Part shown: piece after piece, positions 42,356 to 50,137 of the stretch
Position numbering within the stretch: the stretch's first letter is position 1
Layout: each line of letters begins with the position of its first letter
Source: Desulfobacterales bacterium
GTDB lineage: Bacteria; Desulfobacterota; Desulfobacteria; Desulfobacterales; JAQWFD01
Reading direction: 5' to 3'
Assembly (NCBI GenBank): GCA_028704555.1
Contig: JAQWFD010000005.1
Coordinates: 1 to 64,000 of the forward strand
Length of the DNA: 64,000 bases
Program-made: the position numbers and the translations under genes
The notes under the pieces: generated by a model
What the model was told of the DNA's origin: nothing
Databases searched by the model: none
What the model saw: the letters and a program-made list of their open reading frames with translations, nothing else

Positions 42356-45131
42356 AGACAAGCGTTACATCGTAGGCATCGATCTGGGAACGACCAATTC
42401 AGCGGTATCGTATGTGGACCTTCAGGTAGAGAAAGGAAAAGCTCCGCAGATCCGGATATTCAATATCCCCCAGCTGACCGGCGCCGGTGAAGTGTCCGGG
42501 CTTCCGGTGCTGCCCTCGTTTCTTTATATTCCGGGGCTCTATGATATATCCCGTGAAGCGGTCATCAAACAGTGGGACACAGGGGATGACAATTTTGTCG
42601 GGGCATTTGCCCGGGACCACGGCGCAAAAGTGCCGGCCCGGCTGGTATCCTCATCCAAGAGCTGGCTCTGTCACTCCAGAGTCGACCGCAGGGCTAAAAT
42701 CCTTCCGTGGGGTTCGGGTGAAGAGGTGGCCAAGGTATCCCCGGTACAGGCGAGCGCCAGTTTTTTAAATCATATTCGAAATGCCTGGAATGCGGATAAG
42801 GGAGAGGATGACGATCTGTACCTGGAAAATCAGGTCGTTATCATTACGGTACCCGCCTCGTTTGACGAGGTCGCCCGTGATCTGACCGTTGAAGCGGCAT
42901 ACCAGGCCGGGTTAACCCATATCACGCTTCTGGAAGAGCCGTTGGCGGCATTTTACAGCTGGCTGATCCGGCATGAACATAACTGGAGCGATTTTGTCCA
43001 GCCGGGCGAGTTGATTCTGGTCTGCGATGTCGGCGGCGGCACCACGGACTTTACCCTCATCACCTTGAGGGAAGTGGATGGAACTCCCCGGTTTGAACGA
43101 ATCGCCGTCGGGGACCATCTGATACTCGGTGGTGACAATGTAGACCTTGCCCTTGCCAGACGCATTGAAATGCGCTTTCAGCAGAAAAAATTTTCCGTCA
43201 GCGGAGATAAGTGGAAATCGCTTTGCCACCAGTGCCGGCAGGCCAAGGAACTGCTGCTGGATGGACGGGCCCAGTCTGCAAGAATTACGCTGATGGGCGA
43301 AGGCAGCCGATTGATCGCCGGAACGCTTTCGGCGGATCTGGATCGAAAAGAAGTGCAGGATGCGGTTGTGGAGGGGTTTTTCCCGCTGATCGATACAGCC
43401 GGCGCAATGAACACGCCGGCAAAAAAGGGGATCACTGAATTCGGACTTCCCTATGAGCCCGAACCCGCGGTTACCCTTCATCTGGGAAAATTTCTCGAGA
43501 AACACGGGGAAAATGTCAAACAGGTGCTGGGCAAAGAGCAATATGCCCCGGATCTGATCCTTTTCAACGGGGGATCGTTGAAGCCGGATGTCATTCAGGA
43601 CCGGATCCGCGAAGCCATCCGATACTGGTTTAAGGAAGATAACCCCGGGATCCCGCGGGTCCTTGAAAATCCGGACCCGGATCTGTCCGTGGCACTGGGC
43701 GCTTCCTATTACGGACTGGTTAAAACCGGACGCGGTGTCCGGGTCGGCAGCGGCAGTGCCAGGGCCTATTACCTGGGCGTATCCGTAAAAGGAGATACCG
43801 CGGATCAGCGTCAGGCCATGTGTCTGATCGAAAGGGGACTGGAAGAGGGGTCGGACATCGAGCTCAAAGACAAAAAGTTTGAAGTGCTGGCCAATCAGCC
43901 GGTACATTTTGAAATTTACAGTTCCAGTTATCGCAGCGGCGATAGATGCGGCGATCTGGTGACAGTGGATGATACCCTGACAGCGCTGCCTCCGATTCAG
44001 ACCGTGATCACCTACGGGAAAAAAGGGGCTGAAGCGTCCATTCCGGTTCACGTGGAAGCCAGTTACACGGAAATCGGCACCCTGGCTATCTGGTGCCGGT
44101 CACTGACAAGTTCTCATCGCTGGAAACTCCAGTTTCAATTGAGAGATAAAACGTCCGCGGCAGAGGTGGCGGAACAGGAAATTTTTGACACCTCTCTGGT
44201 AGAGGCTGTCCGTTGCCGAGTCCGGGATGCATTCAGCGGAAACGGCGATAAAAATTGTCTGAACAACCTGGCCAGGGATATTGTCGATATCGTTCAGCGC
44301 CCCAAAGATAAATGGCCGCTGGGCCTGATCCGTTCGATTGCCGATGAGCTGGTCGACCGGATTGATGCGCGAAAACTTTCTCCGGACCATGAAAGCCGGT
44401 GGTTGAATTTAGCCGGATTCTGCATCAGACCCGGATTTGGAGATGGTTTTGATGACTATCGCATCAAGCAGATCTGGAAAATGTATAAGGGCGGTGTCTG
44501 CTTTAAAAACAATGCTCAGTCCCGCTCGGAGTGGTGGATCATGTGGAGAAGAATTGCCGGCGGACTGACATCCGGGCAGCAGAGACAATTTCTTCAGGAC
44601 CTGACACCGGCGATAATGCCTAAAAAAGGGACAAAAGTCAGAATCGCACCTCAGGAGCGCCTTGAAATATGGATGGCGGTGGCCAATATGGAACGGCTCA
44701 TGGTAAAGGACAAGATCAAATGGGGTCGTCAGCTTCTGGATGAAATCAGGCCAAAAAAATGTATGCCCCAGGAGTTCTGGGCATTATCCCGACTGGGGGC
44801 CAGGGAGCTGTTGTATGGTCCGGCAGATCGGGTGATTTCACCAAAGGAAGCCTCCATGTGGACCGAAAAGCTGCTGAAGGAACCCTGGCGGAACCTGAAT
44901 CCGGTTGGCGCTGCCGTATCCCAGATTGCCCGGAAAACCGGTGACCGCGTAAGGGACGTTGACCCTTCCGTATTGGAGCAAATCATTGAATGGATGAACC
45001 GGAACGGAATTTCGGAGAATCAAATCCGGTTGGTCAGAGACGTGGTTCATATGGAAAGACAGGAGCAAATCGCTATTTTTGGAGAATCCCTGCCATCGGG
45101 AATCGTGCTGCATGCCGGGGAAGATAGCTGA
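42345..45131 (+). CDS. Hsp70-family ATPase with C-terminal DUF3731-like domain
   Basis: The start is TTG at 42345, with GGAGA upstream and inside the previous gene. The 928-residue protein repeats the Hsp70 motifs: VGIDLGTTNSAVSYVDL, ITVPASFDEVARDLTVEAAYQAGL, LVCDVGGGTTDFTLI and LFNGGSLKPDVIQ. The last 300 residues form a separate helical domain (KWPLGLIRSIADELVDRI, then SRWLNLAGFCIRPGFGDGFDDYRI) matching DUF3731, which is found only on such Hsp70-like proteins. Translation is probably coupled to the first gene. The substrate of the pair is unknown. Confidence 0.85.
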   Translation: MELKDKRYIVGIDLGTTNSAVSYVDLQVEKGKAPQIRIFNIPQLTGAGEVSGLPVLPSFLYIPGLYDISREAVIKQWDTGDDNFVGAFARDHGAKVPARLVSSSKSWLCHSRVDRRAKILPWGSGEEVAKVSPVQASASFLNHIRNAWNADKGEDDDLYLENQVVIITVPASFDEVARDLTVEAAYQAGLTHITLLEEPLAAFYSWLIRHEHNWSDFVQPGELILVCDVGGGTTDFTLITLREVDGTPRFERIAVGDHLILGGDNVDLALARRIEMRFQQKKFSVSGDKWKSLCHQCRQAKELLLDGRAQSARITLMGEGSRLIAGTLSADLDRKEVQDAVVEGFFPLIDTAGAMNTPAKKGITEFGLPYEPEPAVTLHLGKFLEKHGENVKQVLGKEQYAPDLILFNGGSLKPDVIQDRIREAIRYWFKEDNPGIPRVLENPDPDLSVALGASYYGLVKTGRGVRVGSGSARAYYLGVSVKGDTADQRQAMCLIERGLEEGSDIELKDKKFEVLANQPVHFEIYSSSYRSGDRCGDLVTVDDTLTALPPIQTVITYGKKGAEASIPVHVEASYTEIGTLAIWCRSLTSSHRWKLQFQLRDKTSAAEVAEQEIFDTSLVEAVRCRVRDAFSGNGDKNCLNNLARDIVDIVQRPKDKWPLGLIRSIADELVDRIDARKLSPDHESRWLNLAGFCIRPGFGDGFDDYRIKQIWKMYKGGVCFKNNAQSRSEWWIMWRRIAGGLTSGQQRQFLQDLTPAIMPKKGTKVRIAPQERLEIWMAVANMERLMVKDKIKWGRQLLDEIRPKKCMPQEFWALSRLGARELLYGPADRVISPKEASMWTEKLLKEPWRNLNPVGAAVSQIARKTGDRVRDVDPSVLEQIIEWMNRNGISENQIRLVRDVVHMERQEQIAIFGESLPSGIVLHAGEDS

Positions 45132-45231
45132 TAGCCCTCACCCCTCTTTTTTTAAAAACCGGCTGTATTTCTCAATGTTCTGAGACGCCAAAAGAAGAAA
45201 AAATCCGCGGCAAAAACTATCCGCGCCAATT

Positions 45232-45435
45232 ATGACCGGAGTGGATCTGGCTGAAAAAGTGATGTCTATCCGACCGGATATTCCGGTAATTTTGTATACC
45301 GGATACAGCGATCGGCTGATTCAACAGACAGCCCTGAAAGCCGGCATAAAAAAAATACTCCTGAAACTGTTTGTCATCCGGGAAATAGGGGGAGCGGTCC
45401 GGGAAACTCTGGATGCGGTGAAACGGAAAAGCTGA
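45232..45435 (+). pseudogene. Response-regulator receiver domain remnant
   Basis: The 67-residue frame reads MTGVDLAEKVMSIRPDIPVILYTGYSD, the second half of a receiver domain after the phosphoacceptor Asp. It continues to KAGIKKILLKLFVIREI. The acidic pocket and Asp of the first half are missing upstream, and the usual Lys-Pro has become Lys-Leu. It is therefore a decayed fragment. No sensor kinase is nearby. Confidence 0.6.
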
Positions 45436-45439
45436 AGGC

Positions 45440-45706
45440 TCAGCCCCTGTCTTTCCACCAGCGGAACATCCTGCCCCCCACGATCTGTCCGGAAAAATAG
45501 GCGCCGATCAACACAGGGAACGTAATAAAGTGCCACCCGAGGCCTGTCATAAAACGCAGTCCGATCACAAAGGGAACCGGGAGGTGGACCGCCATAAACC
45601 AGGGGATGGCAAATTTTTTAACGCCTGCCCGCCAGAATCCGAACGGAAGATTCAGTATGAGCACTATCAGTGCCACGGTCCATAAATTCAGTACAGGATG
45701 TTCCAT
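45440..45706 (-). CDS. Small hydrophobic membrane protein of unknown function
   Basis: The 88-residue protein has three hydrophobic segments: LWTVALIVLILNLPFGFW, FMAVHLPVPFVIGLRF and FITFPVLIGAYFSGQIVG. It ends with basic residues (RMFRWWKDRG). I do not recognise a named family. It converges with the receiver remnant and lies downstream of a repeat. The regular membrane pattern and charged tail make it likely to be expressed. Confidence 0.6.
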   Translation of the reverse strand: MEHPVLNLWTVALIVLILNLPFGFWRAGVKKFAIPWFMAVHLPVPFVIGLRFMTGLGWHFITFPVLIGAYFSGQIVGGRMFRWWKDRG

Positions 45707-45834
45707 GAGTGACTTTCTGTATCAGTTTTTTGCGGTGACTATTTTTACACGATAAATAATTATTTTGCAACAGACGCCTGCAACACAGCCGGGGGGCAAG
45801 CGCAATCGGTGCCTGCCGAGGTCCTTGTGCAGCC

Positions 45835-45887
45835 GCAGTGAATACGGAATGAGGCGCAACGCACATGGATTTTTTACGACGCCGTCA
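45835..45887 (-). repeat. Dispersed repeat family B, copy 2
   Basis: Read on the minus strand, this segment matches 38870-38922 with TGACGGCGTCGTAAAAA, GTGCGTTGCGC and TTCACTGC. It overlaps the last codons of the gamma carbonic anhydrase gene, so that C-terminus may have been rewritten by the repeat. Confidence 0.55.
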
Positions 45888-46410
45888 ACTCTGACACGAT
45901 ATCGGCCCTTTTGTACATTCCGGCATGGGTGGTATAGGCATTGGCGATAGTCGATATTTTTCTGATTTCGTCTTCATTGACTGAACGTTTCACTTTACCC
46001 GGTATCCCCGTAACCAGTGATGATGGAGGGATGACGGTGTTTTCGGTAACAACGGAACCTGCGGCCACGATGCTGTTTTTTCCGATGACGGCGCCATTCA
46101 TAATCACTGCGCCCATGCCGATAACACATTGGTCCTCGATGCGGCATCCATGAATGATACACCGATGGGCGATGCTGACCTGACGTCCGATGCAAATCGG
46201 GCTCCCCGGATCGGAATGAAGCACGGACATGTCCTGAATATTTGTTTCAGGTCCGATCCTAATCCGATCACCGTCAGCCCGGATCACGCAGTTAAACCAA
46301 ACGGAAGAATTTTCTCCGATGATGGTATCACCGATGATGGTGGCTGACGGAGCAATGAAAACCGTCGGATCAATCTCGGGGTTCATCCGGTTAAACGAAT
46401 AGATGGGCAT
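45874..46410 (-). CDS. Gamma-class carbonic anhydrase-like protein
   Basis: The 178-residue protein shows the hexapeptide repeats of a left-handed beta-helix (ATIIGDTIIGENSSVWFNCVIRAD, then CVIGMGAVIMNGAVIGKNSIVAAGS). Three metal-binding histidines are suggested by VLHSDPG, AHRCIIHGC and the following turn. The family includes Cam-type enzymes and the YrdA/PaaY group, not all of which hydrate CO2. The C-terminal residues (ADIVSELTAS) overlap a repeat. It is a lone gene. Confidence 0.86.
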   Translation of the reverse strand: MPIYSFNRMNPEIDPTVFIAPSATIIGDTIIGENSSVWFNCVIRADGDRIRIGPETNIQDMSVLHSDPGSPICIGRQVSIAHRCIIHGCRIEDQCVIGMGAVIMNGAVIGKNSIVAAGSVVTENTVIPPSSLVTGIPGKVKRSVNEDEIRKISTIANAYTTHAGMYKRADIVSELTAS

Positions 46411-46433
46411 CGCTCACCTCTCTGTCCTTATGG

Positions 46434-46485
46434 TTTTTTTTGCCTCAAGCGATAGCGCGCCTCGGTCCGCCCGCAGGGCACAAGA
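46434..46485. repeat. Short repeat with sequences shared elsewhere in the window
   Basis: TTTTGCCTCAAGCGATAGCG here also occurs inverted at about 12225-12250. The following GTCCGCCCGCAGGGCAC is close to GTCCGCAGGGCAC at 54465-54477. It occupies the gap between the FRG gene and the carbonic anhydrase gene. Confidence 0.4.
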
Positions 46486-47274
46486 TCACAGCTTGGGGCT
46501 GTAATGGCGTTTGAGCCATCGGCTCAATCCGTCAAGTCCGGGAAAAAGAACCCGTTCGGTGATGTTCCCCTGGTCTAATTTATCGCGGATTTCCCATTTC
46601 AGCTCCGAGGGAATAATGATTTTATACCATATATCCGGGTGGTTGTTGAGCCAGTCATCATACGGGTCAATGGCGTTGGAAAATACCGAAAAAAAACCAA
46701 ATTGATTGACAATGCGATCATCCACAGAAGCCGGCTCGAAAAATATGGAAAAATCATGATGGGAGAGTTCATAAAGCTCCTGAAGCGAATGCATACAATT
46801 TGCCAGCATTGGAACGGTAAATACGTTGGCGCCTTCCTGGTGAAGTTCCTGCTTGAGACAATCAGGCAGCAGCTGGTGGGCCTTGACATAATTGATGGCC
46901 CATATGGCCCCGTCGGTGTTAAATTTTTCAATGTTTGCCGTCGCAAAATGCATGGCGATAAAGGGGGAATAGGTCCAGTCCAGAAGCCGGGTTGGAAGCC
47001 CGTGATGCTGTGCGACAGAGAGCCAGTTCCAGACGGAATCGCTTTCCACGACATTGCGATACGCATATTTTTTAAAATTTCTCAGCAGATGCCGTTCAAG
47101 CTCGGAATAATCCCCGCCGAGGCGGATTAACGTAGTTTCAAGGTGATATTCGGAGTCCGAAAGTCCCCGAAAGGCATTCCTGGACCGGAATCGGCCGATC
47201 CCCGTGTCCATTGAATCATCATAGAGCTTTTCAACGAGTTCATTCCAGCTGTTGATTCGTATCTGATTCGTCAT
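46486..47274 (-). CDS. FRG domain-containing protein
   Basis: The 262-residue protein has the FRG hallmarks: NAFRGLSDSEYHLETTLIRLG near residues 33-52 and SVAQHHGLPTRLLDWTYSPFIAMHFATAN near 85-113. The rest includes a DYD-like acidic stretch and an aromatic C-terminus. The FRG domain is named for its conserved Phe-Arg-Gly and has no established activity. Some members occur in mobile or defence-like settings. It is transcribed alone, with a repeat copy in its 5' flank. Confidence 0.8.
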   Translation of the reverse strand: MTNQIRINSWNELVEKLYDDSMDTGIGRFRSRNAFRGLSDSEYHLETTLIRLGGDYSELERHLLRNFKKYAYRNVVESDSVWNWLSVAQHHGLPTRLLDWTYSPFIAMHFATANIEKFNTDGAIWAINYVKAHQLLPDCLKQELHQEGANVFTVPMLANCMHSLQELYELSHHDFSIFFEPASVDDRIVNQFGFFSVFSNAIDPYDDWLNNHPDIWYKIIIPSELKWEIRDKLDQGNITERVLFPGLDGLSRWLKRHYSPKL

Positions 47275-47679
47275 GAAAAGTCCTTATTTCGATTAATAAG
47301 AATGAATCTCATCTTCATAGCTTACCCGATTTCGTTTTTCAATGTGAAAATGAATATGGATAACTTTGCCGCAGATTTGCTCGGCAAGCCTCAAACCCTT
47401 TGCGCTTCTTAACGCTTCATGGCCCCCACATCTTTTCCCCGGATCGCGCCATGTCGTACACCGGCAACGGGCGGGACTCAGAGGCTACGCACGGCAAAAT
47501 ATGGCCGCAGTTATGATCAAGCCCGAAAAAATCAAACCATGACGCTGTCACAACGCCTGCGTGTCGCCGCCCTGACGGGCGGGTGAGAAATGCGGATTGA
47601 CGGTTGACACGACACTTTCTTTTGCATAGCATGGTGTACCGTATCAATCCTATCTTACTTGTTTGTTCAGGAAAGAGTC
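47275..47679. other. Divergent intergenic region with a repeat copy
   Basis: Apart from the repeat at 47381-47525 and a short AT-rich part on each side, no gene is supported. It separates the divergent FRG and HAD genes and must hold both promoters. The repeat lies between them. Confidence 0.5.
47381..47525 (-). repeat. Dispersed palindromic repeat family A, copy 2
   Basis: Read on the minus strand it begins GGGCTTGATCATAACTGCGG and runs through GTCCCGCCCGTTGCCGG and GCGCGATCCGGGGAAAAGAT to CATGAAGCGTTAAGAAGCGC and GGCTTGCCGA. It matches the right half of the 54153-54407 copy almost base for base over about 145 bp. Confidence 0.85.
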
Positions 47680-48351
47680 ATGAATTTTACAGAATTTGAT
47701 GTTTATATATTTGATGTCAACGGGGTATTGATCAATTCAAATCTGGCCAATGCCGGTGCCATGGCAAAAGCCTTTACTGAAGATGTGACGCTTCAGCTTC
47801 AGATTTCCGATTTATACCTGAAACTGACGGGCATTGACAGGGGAAGCAAAATACGACGGATTCAGCATGAACTGATTCAGCGTCCGTTTGGAGACGGGGA
47901 ATTTGAAATTCGCTGGAACCGGTTCAGGCAGTTGTCCGGAGAGGCCATGCTCACCGTTCCTCAGACAGCCGGATGCAGGCAGCTGCTGGATGAACTCGGT
48001 CGGTGTCACCGTACGCGGGTGGCGTTATCCAATACCCCCATTGAAGAACTCGGAAAATGCCTGTCAGCTCACGGGCTTGACAACCGACTGGATATCGTCC
48101 GCGGGGGAGGGGACTGGAGTAAAACCGAATCTCTGGTTCGTCTGATGGATGAATTTCATTTTGCTTCTTTGAAATGTGTGCTCATTGGCGATGGGAAAGG
48201 GGATCTGAATGCCGCGAGGCACTCAAATATCCCCTTTGTGGGAATCGATCCGGATACCGGTGAATTTGACGGGGAAACCGGATTTTACGGCCCATACAAA
48301 AGCCTGACTCAATGGGCAAAAGAGGCGTTTGATATCCGGGTACCTGAGTAA
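47680..48351 (+). CDS. HAD-superfamily hydrolase with an altered motif I
   Basis: The ATG at 47680 follows AGGAAAG. The 223-residue protein has HAD motif II (VALSNTP), a lysine (DWSKTESLVRLM) and motif IV (LIGDGKGDLNAARHS), as in phosphoglycolate phosphatase-like members with an alpha-helical cap. Motif I reads FDVNGVLI: the nucleophile D12 is present, but the usual second Asp is N14. That residue is the acid/base in phosphatases, so activity may be changed or reduced. No substrate can be assigned. Confidence 0.82.
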   Translation: MNFTEFDVYIFDVNGVLINSNLANAGAMAKAFTEDVTLQLQISDLYLKLTGIDRGSKIRRIQHELIQRPFGDGEFEIRWNRFRQLSGEAMLTVPQTAGCRQLLDELGRCHRTRVALSNTPIEELGKCLSAHGLDNRLDIVRGGGDWSKTESLVRLMDEFHFASLKCVLIGDGKGDLNAARHSNIPFVGIDPDTGEFDGETGFYGPYKSLTQWAKEAFDIRVPE

Positions 48352-48361
48352 AACAATATTT

Positions 48362-48601
48362 TCAGCAGATGAATTTGCCCACGATCGCTGCTTCAGAAGC
48401 CCGGATCACTTCGGGCTCGATCCGTTGCAGTTCATCAACATTCCAGTAGCTGTCGTTTCCGAGAAGTTCAAGCGCCTGATGTTTTGATTCTGCCAGAACC
48501 ATTACGTTTGCCCGGATGTAATTGTCCCTGCAGATATGGGGCTCATCCATCATCGACCAGCTGGAGAACTGCTTGCTGTGCCGCCAGATATAAATGTTCA
48601 T
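48362..48601 (-). CDS. Conserved-type hypothetical protein
   Basis: The 79-residue protein starts MNIYIWRHSKQFSSWSMMDE, with AAAGGA six bases upstream of its ATG. It contains ANVMVLAESKHQALELL, which suggests a small alpha/beta fold. It lies 30 bp downstream of another unknown gene in the same direction, so they are probably cotranscribed. I recognise no family. Confidence 0.6.
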   Translation of the reverse strand: MNIYIWRHSKQFSSWSMMDEPHICRDNYIRANVMVLAESKHQALELLGNDSYWNVDELQRIEPEVIRASEAAIVGKFIC

Positions 48602-48631
48602 GGTAAATCCTTTCCATGAGCCGGTGTCAGA

Positions 48632-49009
48632 CTAATCAAACACGGCAAATGGGGGCAGACGGGTTACATCCGTTCCTTTGTCATCTCCCCTGACCGAGCT
48701 GTAGGCAGTAACCCCGGTGATATCCTGTGCCGGCAGTGAGCAGCCCATCACCTCCGGATACCTTCCCGAATGAATGCTCAAATGGGTCATGATACCGTCC
48801 TGCGGTAACTGGCTGACCTCTATGATCTGGTTCAGGTAAATATGATGGTTTCCCTGAAACAGGTTTGAATCCTTGCGAAATGAGTTCAGTTTTTCTCTGA
48901 TCAGATTTAAAGCCGCATTGACGGTTTCAGCTTCAGCAAGATAATTGAAGTGTCCGTATTCCGGGGCATCGTCTGATGACTGGAATGAAAAATTTGCCAG
49001 ATAGAGCAT
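48632..49009 (-). CDS. Conserved-type hypothetical protein
   Basis: The 125-residue protein starts MLYLANFSFQSSDDAPEYGH, with AAAGGA upstream. FNYLAEAETVNAALNLIREKL resembles the AESKHQALELL region of the next gene, so the two may be distant relatives or share a fold. The C-terminal half is Gly- and Asp-rich. Function is unknown. Confidence 0.6.
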   Translation of the reverse strand: MLYLANFSFQSSDDAPEYGHFNYLAEAETVNAALNLIREKLNSFRKDSNLFQGNHHIYLNQIIEVSQLPQDGIMTHLSIHSGRYPEVMGCSLPAQDITGVTAYSSVRGDDKGTDVTRLPPFAVFD

Positions 49010-49124
49010 TATCGCGGTTCCTTTCTGGGTCTGTGTAAGTAATGTATTTCCGGATGGGCAATATTTAGGTATCCGGCAAATAAAATCAAGACTTAATTTC
49101 AGAACCCCCGGTTTTGAGTAAAAA

Positions 49125-49496
49125 CTATTTTGCTTCCGGGTGGATCATGGACAGTAACAGGTCTGTCATGCCTTCGGATGAACCGATATGGGGACGAAGA
49201 TGAAAGGTGATATCCGGATATTGAATCTGTTTGTTGTGAATCAGCTCGGGAATGTCCCGTGAGACATGGCGGCCGGCGGATAAAAAATACGGCAGGATCA
49301 GGATGCTGCGGGCGCCTGCCTGAATGCATGCATCAATTCCTTCCGGGATCGACGGACGGGCCTGTTCCAGAAACGCGCAGCACAGGATGATTGTTTTTCT
49401 GTCTAACCGGTTGCGTAACGTATAGGTCAGCTGTTGCACTTCTTCGTTGGATTCGCTGCGCCGGCTCCCGTGAGCGATCAATAATATCCCTTTCAT
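49125..49496 (-). CDS. cbiX: Short CbiX-type sirohydrochlorin chelatase
   Basis: The 123-residue protein has LLIAHGSRRSESNEEV and ILILPYFLSAGRHVSRDIP, which carry the metal-binding histidines of the CbiX/SirB family. Length matches the short form that works as a homodimer. It inserts cobalt or iron into sirohydrochlorin, for cobalamin or for the siroheme of sulfite reductase. It lies 44 bp downstream of the EfpL gene. Confidence 0.85.
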   Translation of the reverse strand: MKGILLIAHGSRRSESNEEVQQLTYTLRNRLDRKTIILCCAFLEQARPSIPEGIDACIQAGARSILILPYFLSAGRHVSRDIPELIHNKQIQYPDITFHLRPHIGSSEGMTDLLLSMIHPEAK

Positions 49497-49540
49497 TGTA
49501 ATTCCTTCTGTTTTACCGCTGCCCGCTGATCCATACCCCC

Positions 49541-50107
49541 TTAAGCGCGGGAAAGAAATTTTCCGGTTTCAGTATTCACTTTTACCATCAGACCGGCTTC
49601 CACGTATTCAGGCACCTGGATTTCAATCCCGTTGGACAGGGTTGCCGGTTTTGTCCTGGCGTTGGCGGTAGCGCCCTTGATTGCCGGTCCCGTATCAATA
49701 ATTTCCAGTTCGACCGTCTGCGGAAGTTCTATGGACAGGATATACCCCTCAATCAGCAGTGCCGTAATACCTTCCATACCGTCGGTAAGCCATGGCATCT
49801 GATCCTCTATATCATCGGCCGATACGCTGTGCTGGTTGTAATCTTCCATATCCATAAAGGTTAACATATCGCCGTCACGGTATAAATACTGCACCGGGCG
49901 ACGATCCACTTCAACATTGGCCAGAAACTGATCGCCTTTGAAGGACTGATCTATCTTGCGACCGGTTTGAATATTGGTAAACCTGACTTTATAAAGCGTG
50001 GGGGCGCCACGTGAGGATGGTGACTGGACTTCAACCTGTTTGACAATACAGACCTGATCGTCAATCGAGACGATCATGCCTTTTTTAAATTCACTTGCCT
50101 TTGGCAT
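49541..50107 (-). CDS. efpL: Elongation factor P-like protein EfpL (YeiP)
   Basis: The 188-residue protein aligns along its length with E. coli YeiP/EfpL: VEVQSPSSRGAPTLYKVRF, FMDMEDYNQHSV, LELPQTVELEIIDT-like and KPATLSNGIEIQVPEYVEAG. The loop that reaches the peptidyl-transferase centre has R33 at the tip instead of the lysine modified in EF-P, as in EfpL. It relieves ribosome stalling at particular sequences. The true EF-P gene must be elsewhere. Confidence 0.88.
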   Translation of the reverse strand: MPKASEFKKGMIVSIDDQVCIVKQVEVQSPSSRGAPTLYKVRFTNIQTGRKIDQSFKGDQFLANVEVDRRPVQYLYRDGDMLTFMDMEDYNQHSVSADDIEDQMPWLTDGMEGITALLIEGYILSIELPQTVELEIIDTGPAIKGATANARTKPATLSNGIEIQVPEYVEAGLMVKVNTETGKFLSRA

Positions 50108-50137
50108 TCAACGTTTCTCCTTGATTATTTTTTTTCT

